From the NCBI GenBank assembly GCA_905250115.1, contig CAJNOI010000042.1:272020-336019 (forward strand): a stretch of DNA of 64,000 nucleotides, in the 5' to 3' direction. The position numbers and the translations under genes were made by a program. Of this stretch, positions 19,599 to 28,117 are shown piece after piece. The DNA comes from Adineta steineri (taxonomy: Eukaryota > Rotifera > Eurotatoria > Adinetida > Adinetidae). Within the stretch, counting starts at the first letter, position 1; every line of letters begins with the position of its first letter. The notes beneath the pieces were generated by a model. That model was not told the origin of the DNA, did no database searches, and worked only from the letters and a program-made list of their open reading frames with translations.

Positions 19599-20232
19599 AG
19601 AAGAAAAAAAAGAAACAAAATTATTACATTATGATAAACAAAAAATTTGTTATATTATTATGAAATTTTTTTATTATATTATGATAAACAAAAATGTATT
19701 ATATTATGAAATAAAACATGTATAATAATATTATGGAAAAAATTGTATGATTATATTAAAAATTAGAAAAATTTGGTTATATTTTTATGAACAAAAAATA
19801 AATGTATTATATCATTTGGAATGAAAAAATTCCTTATTATTATATGACGAATCATTTATATTAAAATGAACCAATTACACGCACATTATTTATTATCGAC
19901 ATCTATATTTGATGAACCACTTACATCATGAACAATATCTCAACTACATGATTCAAGGTCTTCCGGTATCAGTAATATGGGATCTACAATGTCATATGTC
20001 TTAACAATACAACATAGCAAATGGAATTGCCAGAATTTTATCTTCATTAGCAACGCCAAGTAGATCTATGTTTTTCTGTTTTCCTTTTTTGTTATTACTG
20101 ATACTACTTTGTATGTTATTGTTATGAATATCATTTTTGATTATATTAGTTTCTTTTCCTCTCGTCTCTCCTTTCGTAGTTGAAACTTTTTGTTATTTTA
20201 CATTATGAAGATTTTTTTTGTCAATGGGAGTA
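19599..20232. other. 3' untranslated part of the retrotransposon
   Basis: A/T-rich, with short imperfect repeats of TTATGATAAACAAAAA type at 19627-19700. It ends in a weak polypurine tract (AATGGGAG, 20223-20230) just before the 3' LTR. Confidence 0.5.
20223..20232 (+). promoter_or_regulatory. Putative polypurine tract
   Basis: AATGGGAGTA directly precedes the 3' LTR; short and imperfect, so assigned mainly by position. Confidence 0.35.
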
Positions 20233-20433
20233 TGTTAGAGGGCAGACCTGGATGATATCATATGTAATATGATATCATCTCAGGTCTCCCTCATCTCTCT
20301 TTTTCTTTGTTATTTTAAAGCATATATATATGTACACGATGTACGAAAATAAACAGAAGTTAGATTTAGCGAACTAACAGGTTCGCACACACCACCACTC
20401 TCTCTTTCTCTCTCTATTCTCCTCTCTCTAACA
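20233..20433 (+). repeat. 3' LTR
   Basis: Identical to the 5' LTR over all 201 positions as read here, and followed by the AACTC target duplicate. Confidence 0.93.
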
Positions 20434-20870
20434 AACTCATAATTAGACTATTCCGTGTAATCGTGTTCTTTCTTTAAAACGAAATTCAATCAGATAAAAA
20501 ATTCGAAATAAAATAATTGGAAAAGTCGCTAATTAGATCTAAATAGTAATGATCAAGATTATCAATAAAGAATATTCTCTCGAAAAATGTCGTTGTTGTT
20601 GTTTTTTTCATATGATTTTTGTGAGTACCTACAATTTTTTTGAATCGAAACAATGTTGATTGCAAATTTATCGATTTCAAGTTGACATATCAACTAGGAA
20701 TCAATTTTAAAATCGACATATTTGTAATCGACAAAATTGATGTTTCCAGATTTTTGTCGATCATGAAAAGAGAAGAAAAACATATAAAGAATAAAAAATA
20801 AAGAATTAATTTCACCCGTATTTCTCGAACAAGAATATCGATCGTCTAGTCGATTGTAAAAATTTCACTA
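20434..20870. other. Intergenic, no gene seen
   Basis: AT-rich DNA right of the retrotransposon. A 64-codon minus-strand ORF here is not protein-like. Nothing else recognised. Confidence 0.4.
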
Positions 20871-20930
20871 CAGGGTGTGGTTGTGGGTGTAGATGGGTGA
20901 GAAATCGCAATCCACACCCACACCCACCCC
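20871..20930. repeat. Hairpin-like repeat with telomere-like units, copy 1
   Basis: A G-rich arm (AGGGTGTGGTTGTGGGTGTA, from 20872) faces a C-rich arm (TCCACACCCACACCCACCCC, 20911-20930) across about 20 nt. The C-rich arm read in reverse contains TGTGGGTGTGG, matching the TGTGGG unit reported for bdelloid telomeres. Related copies lie at 26331-26437, 28047-28117 and 30371-30421. Confidence 0.6.
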
Positions 20931-20934
20931 ATCA

Positions 20935-21238
20935 TCATATATCATCAATTATTCAATATTCCAATCTTATTCAACTTGATCTTATTCAAACTCATGATGA
21001 TTATCTCGAACTGTTTTTATTTGATACAAAAATATCTTTGCCAAATGATCTTTGTCTTTATGTTGATTATCAATCACTGAAAAGAGTGACATACTATTTT
21101 ACAAGATACATAACAAGATATAATTATCCAAAAATTGATTCTCTATGTATTCATTCATTGGATTCAACCGATGAACATGTCAAAAATTATTTTCCTCATA
21201 CATTTATATTTTCTATTTCGTTTGCATCATCTGAATAA
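20935..21238 (+). pseudogene. C-terminal remnant of a bdelloid F-box/LRR-like family protein
   Basis: The frame from about 20935 to TAA 21236-21238 reads ISSIIQYSNLIQLDLIQTHD, then a DYLELFLFDTKISLPNDLCL stretch and VTYYFTRYITRYNYPKIDSL. This cadence matches my memory of the C-terminal part of a large expanded F-box-containing family in bdelloid genomes. No upstream F-box or the several hundred residues that normally precede are present. The reading frame enters from the telomere-like repeat, so the gene appears truncated at that repeat. It is probably non-functional. Confidence 0.4.
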
Positions 21239-21800
21239 ATTACATTCGAAATAATAAAGAAGTTTATTTTTATTTTTGAAAAATAATGAAAAAAGATAAT
21301 AAGTTCTTTATCAAATGTAATACCAGAAAATACGAGTTCTTATTGATGTTATTCTCAATCGTAAGAGATAATACACGTTGACATGATTCTATTAATTCAG
21401 TAAAATCTGTTGATCTATTTGAGTTCTGTATAACCACACATTCAAATTCTTTTAATACTTTGATAAATGTTGCTGGAGATTTTGTTTGATCGATAATTTC
21501 TTGAAATAAATCTTCGTTCTGCGTTTCGCCATATAAAAGTTTTGCTATTTCTTCATTTGAAATGATAAAATCTTAAATATATACAAATTTCAAAAGAAAT
21601 GTCAACAAAAAATCATAATTTACCTGCGTTTATTTTTTTTTTGGTTTATGCGTTTATTATAAATGTTACATTCTTGAGTGCTTACATACTAAGAAAAAAA
21701 AGAATAGAAGAAAGGGTGGGAGAAGGGGTAACATTCTATCGGTTGAAATAAAGTAAGGTGCAATTGATTCATTGAGTACTAGCTGAGTTATCCTTCATAC

Positions 21801-23059
21801 CAGAGGTGTGCGGGTCACGGGTTTTGACCCGCGGTGGCCACGTGGCGACGGGTGGGCGGGGACAGTTTTTTGAAAAAGTTGCTCGGGTCGGGCGGGCCAC
21901 GGGTGTTATACGCTGGTGGGCGGGTCGGACGGGTACAAAAAAAAATAAAATAGTACGATCCTCGGGCGGGCGAGGATAGTTTTTCACGGGTTACGGGCGG
22001 GTATAAGATTTTTGAAAATTCGATAGAGGACCGTCGAGAACAATCGGTAGACATCGTTATATTACACTTTTGATAAGAAATAAATCGATTACTTGATTAT
22101 TCTACACCTATCACCGCGAAGGTAACTAAAGAATCCATTTTTTTTGGCAAGAGCAAAAAAGTGTAATACCTAATTTGTCCAAACTAACAAAAAAGATATT
22201 TTAAATTTCAGTTTCAGCAGCAGCAGCAGTTGAACGTCCATTTAGTTCAGCTGGTGCTATTATATCTCAAAAGATAAGTAACGTAAATCCATCTATAGTC
22301 AACGATATGATTTTTGGCTCGATAGGACCACTTAATTTAGGCCCACAGATTTTTTTGTCTCGGGCATTCGGTCAAGCCAGAAATTCCAAAATGTTTAGGG
22401 CCGAGCCCAAAGTCAGAATAAATTTTCTATATCCTTAATTAATTACTTAATTTTATTATCAAGTAATAACCTTCACAGTGCTTAACATCATACATTTTTT
22501 GAGATTGCAATGGTCGATAGAACGGCATAATACTCAGTACTGCTGCCCTGCTGATCACTACGATTTCTAAAAGTGCATGGTTCTGTGCGTTATGAAGTTT
22601 ATTGATTAATAATAAGGTTAATTAATTATGTTAATGTTCTGTTCGAAAGGCCTATCTGGCCGTAGAACAAAAGGTCGAAAAAGTTCTGAGTTTCGAGCCG
22701 AACTGAAATTCATATAACCCTGTTTGTTGTGGTGCTTTTTATTTAAACGCTTAGCATGCACAATGTGTAATATTTTTTCTTGTAATAAATCTATTTATAT
22801 GATAAATAAATTAAATATATAAAATAAACAATTTATTAAAATTTCAATTATTAACTGAAATATCTTCGGGGTAACACGGGCGGGGCGAGGCCCGTCAGAA
22901 AATTGACGGGGCGGGCGGTGCGGGTTTTAAAATTTGACGGGCGGACGAGGCGGGGAAGAGTTATAAGAATTTGCCCACGGGGACGGACGGGACGGATTCA
23001 ACACGTTACACGGGGCGGGGCCCGCGGGGCATCAAAAATTACTGCCTCGCACACCTCTG
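21801..23059. mobile_element. Internally deleted hAT DNA transposon with 8-bp target duplication
   Basis: Terminal inverted repeats CAGAGGTGTGCG...(right end CGCACACCTCTG) and the perfect 8-bp direct repeat CTTCATAC (21793-21800, 23060-23067) are diagnostic of hAT elements. Total length is 1259 bp. Both ends (21801-21990 and 22865-23059) are strikingly GC-rich with repeated CGGGCGGG units, the expected subterminal transposase-binding arrays. Only a short transposase piece remains inside (22209-22320). The element sits inside the LINE copy. Confidence 0.88.
22209..22322 (+). pseudogene. hAT transposase dimerisation-domain remnant
   Basis: After an acceptor-like TTTCAG, the plus strand reads SAAAAVERPFSSAGAIISQK followed by ISNVNPSIVNDMIFG. 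This is the conserved C-terminal dimerisation motif of hAT transposases (A-x-ER-x-FS-x-AG-x-I). The catalytic core is absent, so the element can only move with help from another copy. Confidence 0.75.
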
Positions 23060-23107
23060 CTTCATACTATATTATCGATTGGGGCTCATGTTGATTAGGT
23101 AGGGTAT

Positions 23108-23707
23108 TTAGTTCTTGTTTGCTGCTGATTCCACGAAATTAATCCAATTGATCAGCAGCGACTCGCGTCTTGTCACTAGCTTCTTCAGTCTCCTCAATCT
23201 GAAGTAATGTCCCACGGCGTCATTTTTTTCCTTTTTAAAGGTATCCCAGTAAAAAACATCGCGAAGGAAGTATGATGTTCCCAGGTCCGTCTTATATATT
23301 TTTTCTATTTTTTTCTTTATGTATCGTTGTACATAAAATTCTAGGGGCTTTTCTCTAGTTAGGGTGAAAAGATCGGTTGCTGATACATATGGGCATCTAT
23401 AGACAAGTCGAATTGCTACTCGGAATTTCCTGTCCAGAGCCTCTCGTTGCGTTTTTGGTAAAAAGGGATAGAAAGGGAAGATCCATGCCAAGTGAGGGAA
23501 CACATAAGCAAAAAAGCACTGTCTTAGTACTTGAGTTGAGATATGTCTGCCTGTTCTCAACCTTTTTAACTTCCCGAGTGCTTTGCCAATTTTCAAAAGG
23601 GCTTGGTCGACTATCGGTTTCAGCGACTTTTTGCTGGTCCAAGTAAACCCCAAGTACTTGAAACTATCTACGATTTCAAGTTGCTGTCCCTCCATGTAGA
23701 TTTTCAT
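23108..23707 (-). pseudogene. C-terminal fragment of a non-LTR retrotransposon reverse transcriptase ORF
   Basis: About 199 codons on the minus strand. The segment VDSFKYLGFTWTSKKSLKPI near the start is the RT thumb-region motif (F-K-Y-L-G) of LINE elements, followed by the basic, helical region typical after RT (KIGKALGKLKRLRTGRHIST). No YxDD palm or endonuclease is present because the copy is 5'-truncated. The first Met at 23707 is internal to the original ORF. The frame is unbroken to the stop at 23108, suggesting a fairly recent insertion. Confidence 0.75.
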
Positions 23708-24528
23708 CTCTGGGCGTTCAAATTTTACCTGCGTTTATTAATCGATGAATAATTTGTGAATCGTAGATACGACGAAGATTCTCATACGTTTTTAAGTCAT
23801 GTTTTAATTTTATTATAACTGAATCATCTTGTTGTTTCTATAATAAGAAAGAAAATGTTCAATATGAAATTTGTTTTCAATATTTACTTCATAAGAAAAA
23901 CCATCGAGAAGGAGATGAACGTAATTTTTAATTGTTGTTTTATACATTTGTGCATCAAGTGCTGTTCTTAATAAAATCGCATGAACGAGATGTTTTTCTG
24001 ATAAGAAGAATATCTTTTCTTGAAAAATTGAGATGATCATCTTCAATAAATTTGTTTGTATTTCTTAATAAACAATCAATAATTGAGATAAAAGCAAATT
24101 TAAAAGAAATCAAACCAGGTTTAATTAATTCAGGATTTGCTATACCGACCGTTGACCAAAATTTTAATAATAATTCTTGACGATTTTGATGATGAACAAT
24201 AATATCAGTACAGATATGTTCACCAAGACGACATGCTGCTTTAAAAACTTTTAAATGACCTTCATCATCAAGATATTGATTATTTAATACACCAAAAATT
24301 TTCCTTATCATGGAACGATTGAATATTGGTTGACGTTCTGTATCATCAACTACAAAATAGACAAAAAATTACATGATTTTTTTGTTTTCTCTTCTTACGT
24401 ATTGGTTTAAGTCAAACTGATATGTCATTAAAAATATTTGTTGTACGATTAAAACAGGATTTTGTTTCATCGGCAAGTGTCTTATAAAATAAGCATTGAC
24501 CATAACGTTCTTCATTATCTTTAGGTAA

Positions 24529-25311
24529 CTATATGTAAATAAAAGAAAAAATACAAGGGAAATTTTTTTCAATATTTAATAATTAATTAAAATATTTACA
24601 TTTGATGGACCTTATTCCTTATGTATATGCCATAATATCTTATTTGGTAATAAAAATACGTCGATTTCGTTAAGTTTAGACCGTTTTGTATTCTCCTACA
24701 ATGATTAACTTAATATTTACGGCGTTTCAATACTCTAATTATAAATTTATGCATATTTCTTATCCCAGAGATAAAATTGAGTTAAGTGTTGCATTTTTTA
24801 TTCCATTTATGTTTCTCATAAAATTATGCGGTATGGTTCTGTCTAGAATTGTACATAAAAATTAAGACCCGTAAGATTGTGTAGCCGTTTGGAAGCATAT
24901 ATTTTAAAAATGAAAATTATAAAAATGTAACATTAATAAAACAATTATTGATAAAATAGTGAAGAAGAAATATATAAGTACATCAAAACTAAGACTTAGT
25001 TTTAAAACCATCTCTTAGATAAAGATATGGAATTGGTATGTAAACATTATTGTTTAGTAGCACTTACTCATCTCATTATACAATGTCTTTTGCGTTCACT
25101 ATATTTATTCCCACTGTTATAATTACAAATGCATATCATGAGAGAATAGTAAATAAATTACGTTGTAAACTATTAGTGCATTATAATAAGCAGCTATACT
25201 AATCTTATTCCGAAAATATATATTGCATTTATCTCTCATGTACAAGTACCAAGTACTCTTCTTCAAGTACAAGTATAATACTTATACTTGCGGTACTTGT
25301 ACTTGTCCTAG
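24529..25311. other. Intergenic with a short GTACTTGTACTT-type repeat
   Basis: AT-rich without a gene. At 25240-25305 short units AAGTACAAGTA/TACTTGTACTT form an imperfect palindromic simple repeat immediately before the RING-gene fragment. Confidence 0.45.
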
Positions 25312-26174
25312 CTCTGCAAGATGAACTTCGTCGATTCCATCTTGGTACCTTGCAAACATTAGAAGAGATGATTTTGAATACACCAACTGAACGCAATTAT
25401 ATGGATCATATATTTCTAGTGCGAGAACAATATCTAATTGTTTTCGATATCGATCTGAATGAACGCGATCCGATCGTTTTACGTCAGTTCAATGACAAGT
25501 CACCATTCTCCGTGATTTCTGTCGAAGACATTGTTATGGTCAATCGTTGTGGTGTAACGATTTTAGACGGATCGCCTCAAATTTCTGTTGCTTTCTGGTT
25601 TTTATATCGCTTCAATAATGATACCTTTAGAAATTGGCTTCATAGAATACTAATGGATATTAGTGAGAGATACGAACGGTGGTATGTATTCTTTTTATTT
25701 GTCGTACTATAAGATACATTACTACTTTTTCGTTCTAGTTATCATGAAGAAGAACTTCGGAAAGAGCACGCAGCTAGCCAAGCCCAAGCAGCAGCGGAAC
25801 GACATCGTTTAGCCGAGTTAATTGAGGAGGAACGACAGCAACAAGTTGCGGACTATTTAAAATGTCTTAGGGAAATGTCGACCTATTCAGTGCCGGCATC
25901 ACCTGAGTTTATTGGTACATTGCGTTCGACATCTCCAAAAACCGTAGAGGATTATGATAATGATCTATTGGAGAGCAACTGCACTGTGTGTCAATTCAGT
26001 TTTGAAAGTGGGCAAGAATACGCCCAATGGCCTTGCGATGATCGACACACTTCTCATTATGTTTGTATGCTACATCTACTACGAACCTCCTACACCTGTC
26101 CGGTATGACGCCAAGCGGTTGAAGCAGCCAATATGTTTGATATAGAAGTTGCTGCTCACTATCGAATGATGTGA
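25312..26174 (+). pseudogene. RING-finger gene fragment with TGA in place of the last zinc-binding cysteine
   Basis: Two blocks, 25312-25681 and 25740 onward (GT-AG intron between), read ELRRFHLGTLQTLEEMILNT ... , a Glu/Gln/Ala-rich coiled coil (EEELRKEHAASQAQAAAERH) and a RING motif CTVCQFSFESGQEYAQWPC, with HTSHYVCMLHLL then CPV. The next codon, where the final Cys of CPxC should stand, is TGA (26106-26108). The frame stays open and protein-like after it (RQAVEAANMFDIEVAAHYRM) to a second TGA at 26172-26174. No start codon or 5' exons are seen; the sequence begins at a simple repeat. Most likely a decayed 5'-truncated E3-ligase gene; selenocysteine is a remote alternative. Confidence 0.55.
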
Positions 26175-26330
26175 TCAGTTTATCGTTTAGACTTTTGAAA
26201 AAAAGTGAATATCTAACATTTCGTTTTATTACTTTGCTCTTTTATTATAAAGTCGAATTGCTGAGAACGTGAATGCATTGAAAATATTAATGTTTTATCT
26301 ACGCCGATGCACATAAGGATTTGTTTGGAT
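26175..26330. other. Spacer, no gene seen
   Basis: AT-rich spacer between the RING fragment and the second hairpin repeat. Confidence 0.4.
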
Positions 26331-26437
26331 GAGGGTAATCGTGGAGGTGTGAGTTGGATGAGTACGTGGGTGTGATTGTGTCTCGGTACTTTATTCATCT
26401 GACACCCAGACCCACACCCACCCCACACCCACACCCT
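26331..26437. repeat. Hairpin-like repeat with telomere-like units, copy 2
   Basis: The left arm is G/T-rich (GGAGGTGTGAGTTGG ... ACGTGGGTGTGATTGTG) and the right arm, 26402-26437, is C/A-rich (ACACCCAGACCCACACCC, then ACCCCACACCCACACCC). Reverse-read, it contains several TGTGGG units. Confidence 0.6.
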
Positions 26438-26721
26438 TTTAATTATATTCTGACCTATTTTCAGAAGTAAAATTCAATAGAATTATTTTATCAAGACATG
26501 TAAAAATGTATCTAAACAAATATTTTGTATGACTCTTATACAAGAAGATGATGCAATATTACCCTATAAAGTACACTATGATGAAAAAGAACGATGACAT
26601 CATGATAACAACATAGGTATGAATGCGCGACGATGAAACAAGTATATAATCAATAAACTTATTCTACGTAGTTTGTTAACAGTTATATTTAAAATTCTTT
26701 TTTATTTATTTTACAAGAAAA
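26438..26721. other. 5' flank of the FAD monooxygenase gene
   Basis: AT-rich 284 bp between the hairpin repeat and the monooxygenase start. No feature beyond a T-rich run before the ATG. Confidence 0.4.
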
Positions 26722-27962
26722 ATGAATTCGAATGATGAACAACATTTTTTATCTGGCAAACGTATTGTCATTGCGGGTGCTGGCATTGGTGGTATAACAT
26801 TTTGTATTGCATTACAACAGTTTCTTGATAAAGAAAAATCTCTCCACCATCATCTATTATCGTCTATGAACGTGATACATCGACAGATGCAATCGGACGA
26901 GAAGGATATTCACTTTCACTTCGTGGAGATCCACCTAGTGAAGGAATACAAACATTACAAAAACTTGGAATTCTTCAAGAAATGATTGATGAAAGTAATC
27001 CTGGTTCATATTTTACACTTTTTAATTATGATTTTTCATCATTAATGGAGATGCGATCACCACCTATCGAAGGTTTATCTCAATCAAGCATAGGAATTTC
27101 ACGTTCAAAATTACGTGAAATTCTACTAAAAAATGTTCATTCATCTATTTCTATAAATTGGAATTGTGCAGTTACATCTGCTGATGAACTTGACAATGGA
27201 CAAGTTTCAATTAATTTATCAAATGGAAGTAAAGATCAATGTGATCTATTAATTGTTGCTGATGGTTCTAATAGTATTATTCGAAAATGTCTTCGACCAG
27301 AACATGTACTTAATTTTGCTGGTGCTGTTTGTATTACAGCACGTACTCATGCTTTAGATCAATTTCCAGCACCTTTAGATAAAACATGGGGAGGTGCTAT
27401 TGGAGGAGATGGTCATTTTCTATTCGTTGCACCTTCTGATCGAACAAGTGCTTTTTGGAGTGTTAGTTATTTAACAGATAAGCTTCGCCCAGCTAAACCT
27501 GCTGGAACAATGATGGAACAAGAAATTGATGAAGTTTTAGATGAAGCTAAACAACGTACTAAAGTATTTACTGAACCAATAGGAACATTAATAAAAGAAA
27601 CATTACGTAGTAGTGTTGCTATTTTTAATGCTAAAGATCTAGTTCCTTTTCGAAATCATGGTTCAGTTATTTTTATTGGTGATGCTCAACACGCAATGAG
27701 TCCATTTGCTGGTAATGGAGCAAATATGTCTATAATGGATGGATATCAACTAGCAGATCAATTAGTTCATTCGAAAGATTTAAATACAGCAATCCGTTCT
27801 TATGATGATTTAACTATTCCAAGATCAACAACGGCTATTAACATAAGTCATCGAAGTATTGCTATGGGTCATTCACAAGGAATATGGAACTATATGTATG
27901 TTGGAATACTTAAAGTAATGTCATGGTATTTTGGTTATACCTCAAAAAAAATCCATAATTAA
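26722..27962 (+). pseudogene. Intronless FAD-dependent monooxygenase (PHBH/salicylate hydroxylase type) with one frameshift
   Basis: The N-terminal frame (from ATG 26722) gives the Rossmann FAD motif RIVIAGAGIGGITFCIALQQ (GxGxxG). At about 26843 the protein-like reading moves to another frame and continues to TAA 27960-27962: SIIVYERDTSTDAIGREGYS, SKLREILL, DLLIVADGSNSIIRKCLRPE (the DG motif) and GDAQHAMSPFAGNGANMSIM (the GD FAD-ribityl motif). Length and motif order are those of a complete class A flavin monooxygenase, which hydroxylates aromatic or polycyclic substrates with NAD(P)H and O2. A tandem TC (TCTCTCC) at the break looks like a 2-nt gain, either a real lesion or a sequence error. 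No introns occur in 1.24 kb, unlike neighbouring genes. It is flanked by telomere-like hairpin repeats, fitting a horizontally acquired subtelomeric gene. Confidence 0.72.
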
Positions 27963-28046
27963 ATACAATATGATAGACTTGTTTTTTAAATTAATTTTCT
28001 AAATATGTATTATTTTCAATTTTTAAGTTTTGATCAAAGACAATAA
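27963..28046. other. Short spacer
   Basis: 3' flank of the monooxygenase. Nothing else is seen. Confidence 0.35.
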
Positions 28047-28117
28047 AGGGTGGGTGTGAGTGCGGGTGGAACAGATATTCTATATCTATACCTACGCCAA
28101 CACTCATACATATCCAC
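28047..28117. repeat. Hairpin-like repeat with telomere-like units, copy 3
   Basis: GGGTGGGTGTGAGTGCGGGT (28048-28067) faces ACCTACGCCAACACTCATAC (28090-28109) across about 22 nt; the arms are imperfectly complementary. More diverged than copies 1 and 2. Confidence 0.5.

Larger units (their letters stand above)
11653..20433 (+). mobile_element. Apparently intact Ty3/gypsy-type LTR retrotransposon with extra exonuclease ORF
   Basis: An 8781-bp element bounded by two direct 201-bp LTRs that appear identical base for base (11653-11853 and 20233-20433, both TG...CA) and by a 5-bp target duplication AACTC (11648-11652 and 20434-20438). Internal parts in order are a PBS-like site, gag (12392-13360), PR-RT-RNase H-integrase in the -1 frame (13339-17142), an 890-bp untranslated stretch, and a third ORF with a DEDDy exonuclease (18033-19598). 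The order PR-RT-RH-IN and the GPY/F end of integrase place it in the Ty3/gypsy (Metaviridae-like) group. Identical LTRs imply a very recent insertion, and no disabling lesion is seen, so it may be active. It landed about 630 bp downstream of the LEA gene. Confidence 0.93.
21619..23739 (-). mobile_element. 5'-truncated non-LTR retrotransposon insertion with 16-bp target duplication
   Basis: The exact 16-bp direct repeat TTTACCTGCGTTTATT at 21619-21634 and 23724-23739 brackets the insertion. Immediately inside the left copy is a T run (about 21633-21642), the poly(A) tail of a minus-strand element. The element body carries the end of a reverse transcriptase ORF (23108-23707) and is interrupted by a hAT transposon at 21801-23059. 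Without the hAT the LINE copy is only about 0.8 kb, typical of 5'-truncated reverse transcription. Confidence 0.8.
21270..24528 (-). pseudogene. Broken unrecognised gene interrupted by nested transposons
   Basis: Minus-strand exon-like blocks: about 24528-24390 (LPKDNEERYGQCLFYKTLAD), about 24350-23900 (NQYLDDEGHLKVFKAACRLG ... ), about 23835-23730 (KQQDDSVIIKLKHDLKTYEN) and 21571-21270 (DFIISNEEIAKLLYGETQNE). Frame is lost twice, near 24405 and near 24020, where a protein-like reading jumps frame, so it is probably a pseudogene. The intron between the last two blocks holds a LINE fragment and a hAT element. The insertion duplicated the splice donor itself (CGCAG|GTAAA appears at both ends), so splicing across about 2.15 kb could still work. 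The family is not recognised. The 5' end was not found. Confidence 0.5.

Noticed and set aside
21769..22054. Two overlapping Pro/Arg-rich minus-strand ORFs
   Set aside because: They are translations of the GC-rich hAT terminal arrays, not proteins.
22903..23094. Arg/Gly-rich plus-strand ORF
   Set aside because: Chance reading of the right GC-rich hAT terminal array.
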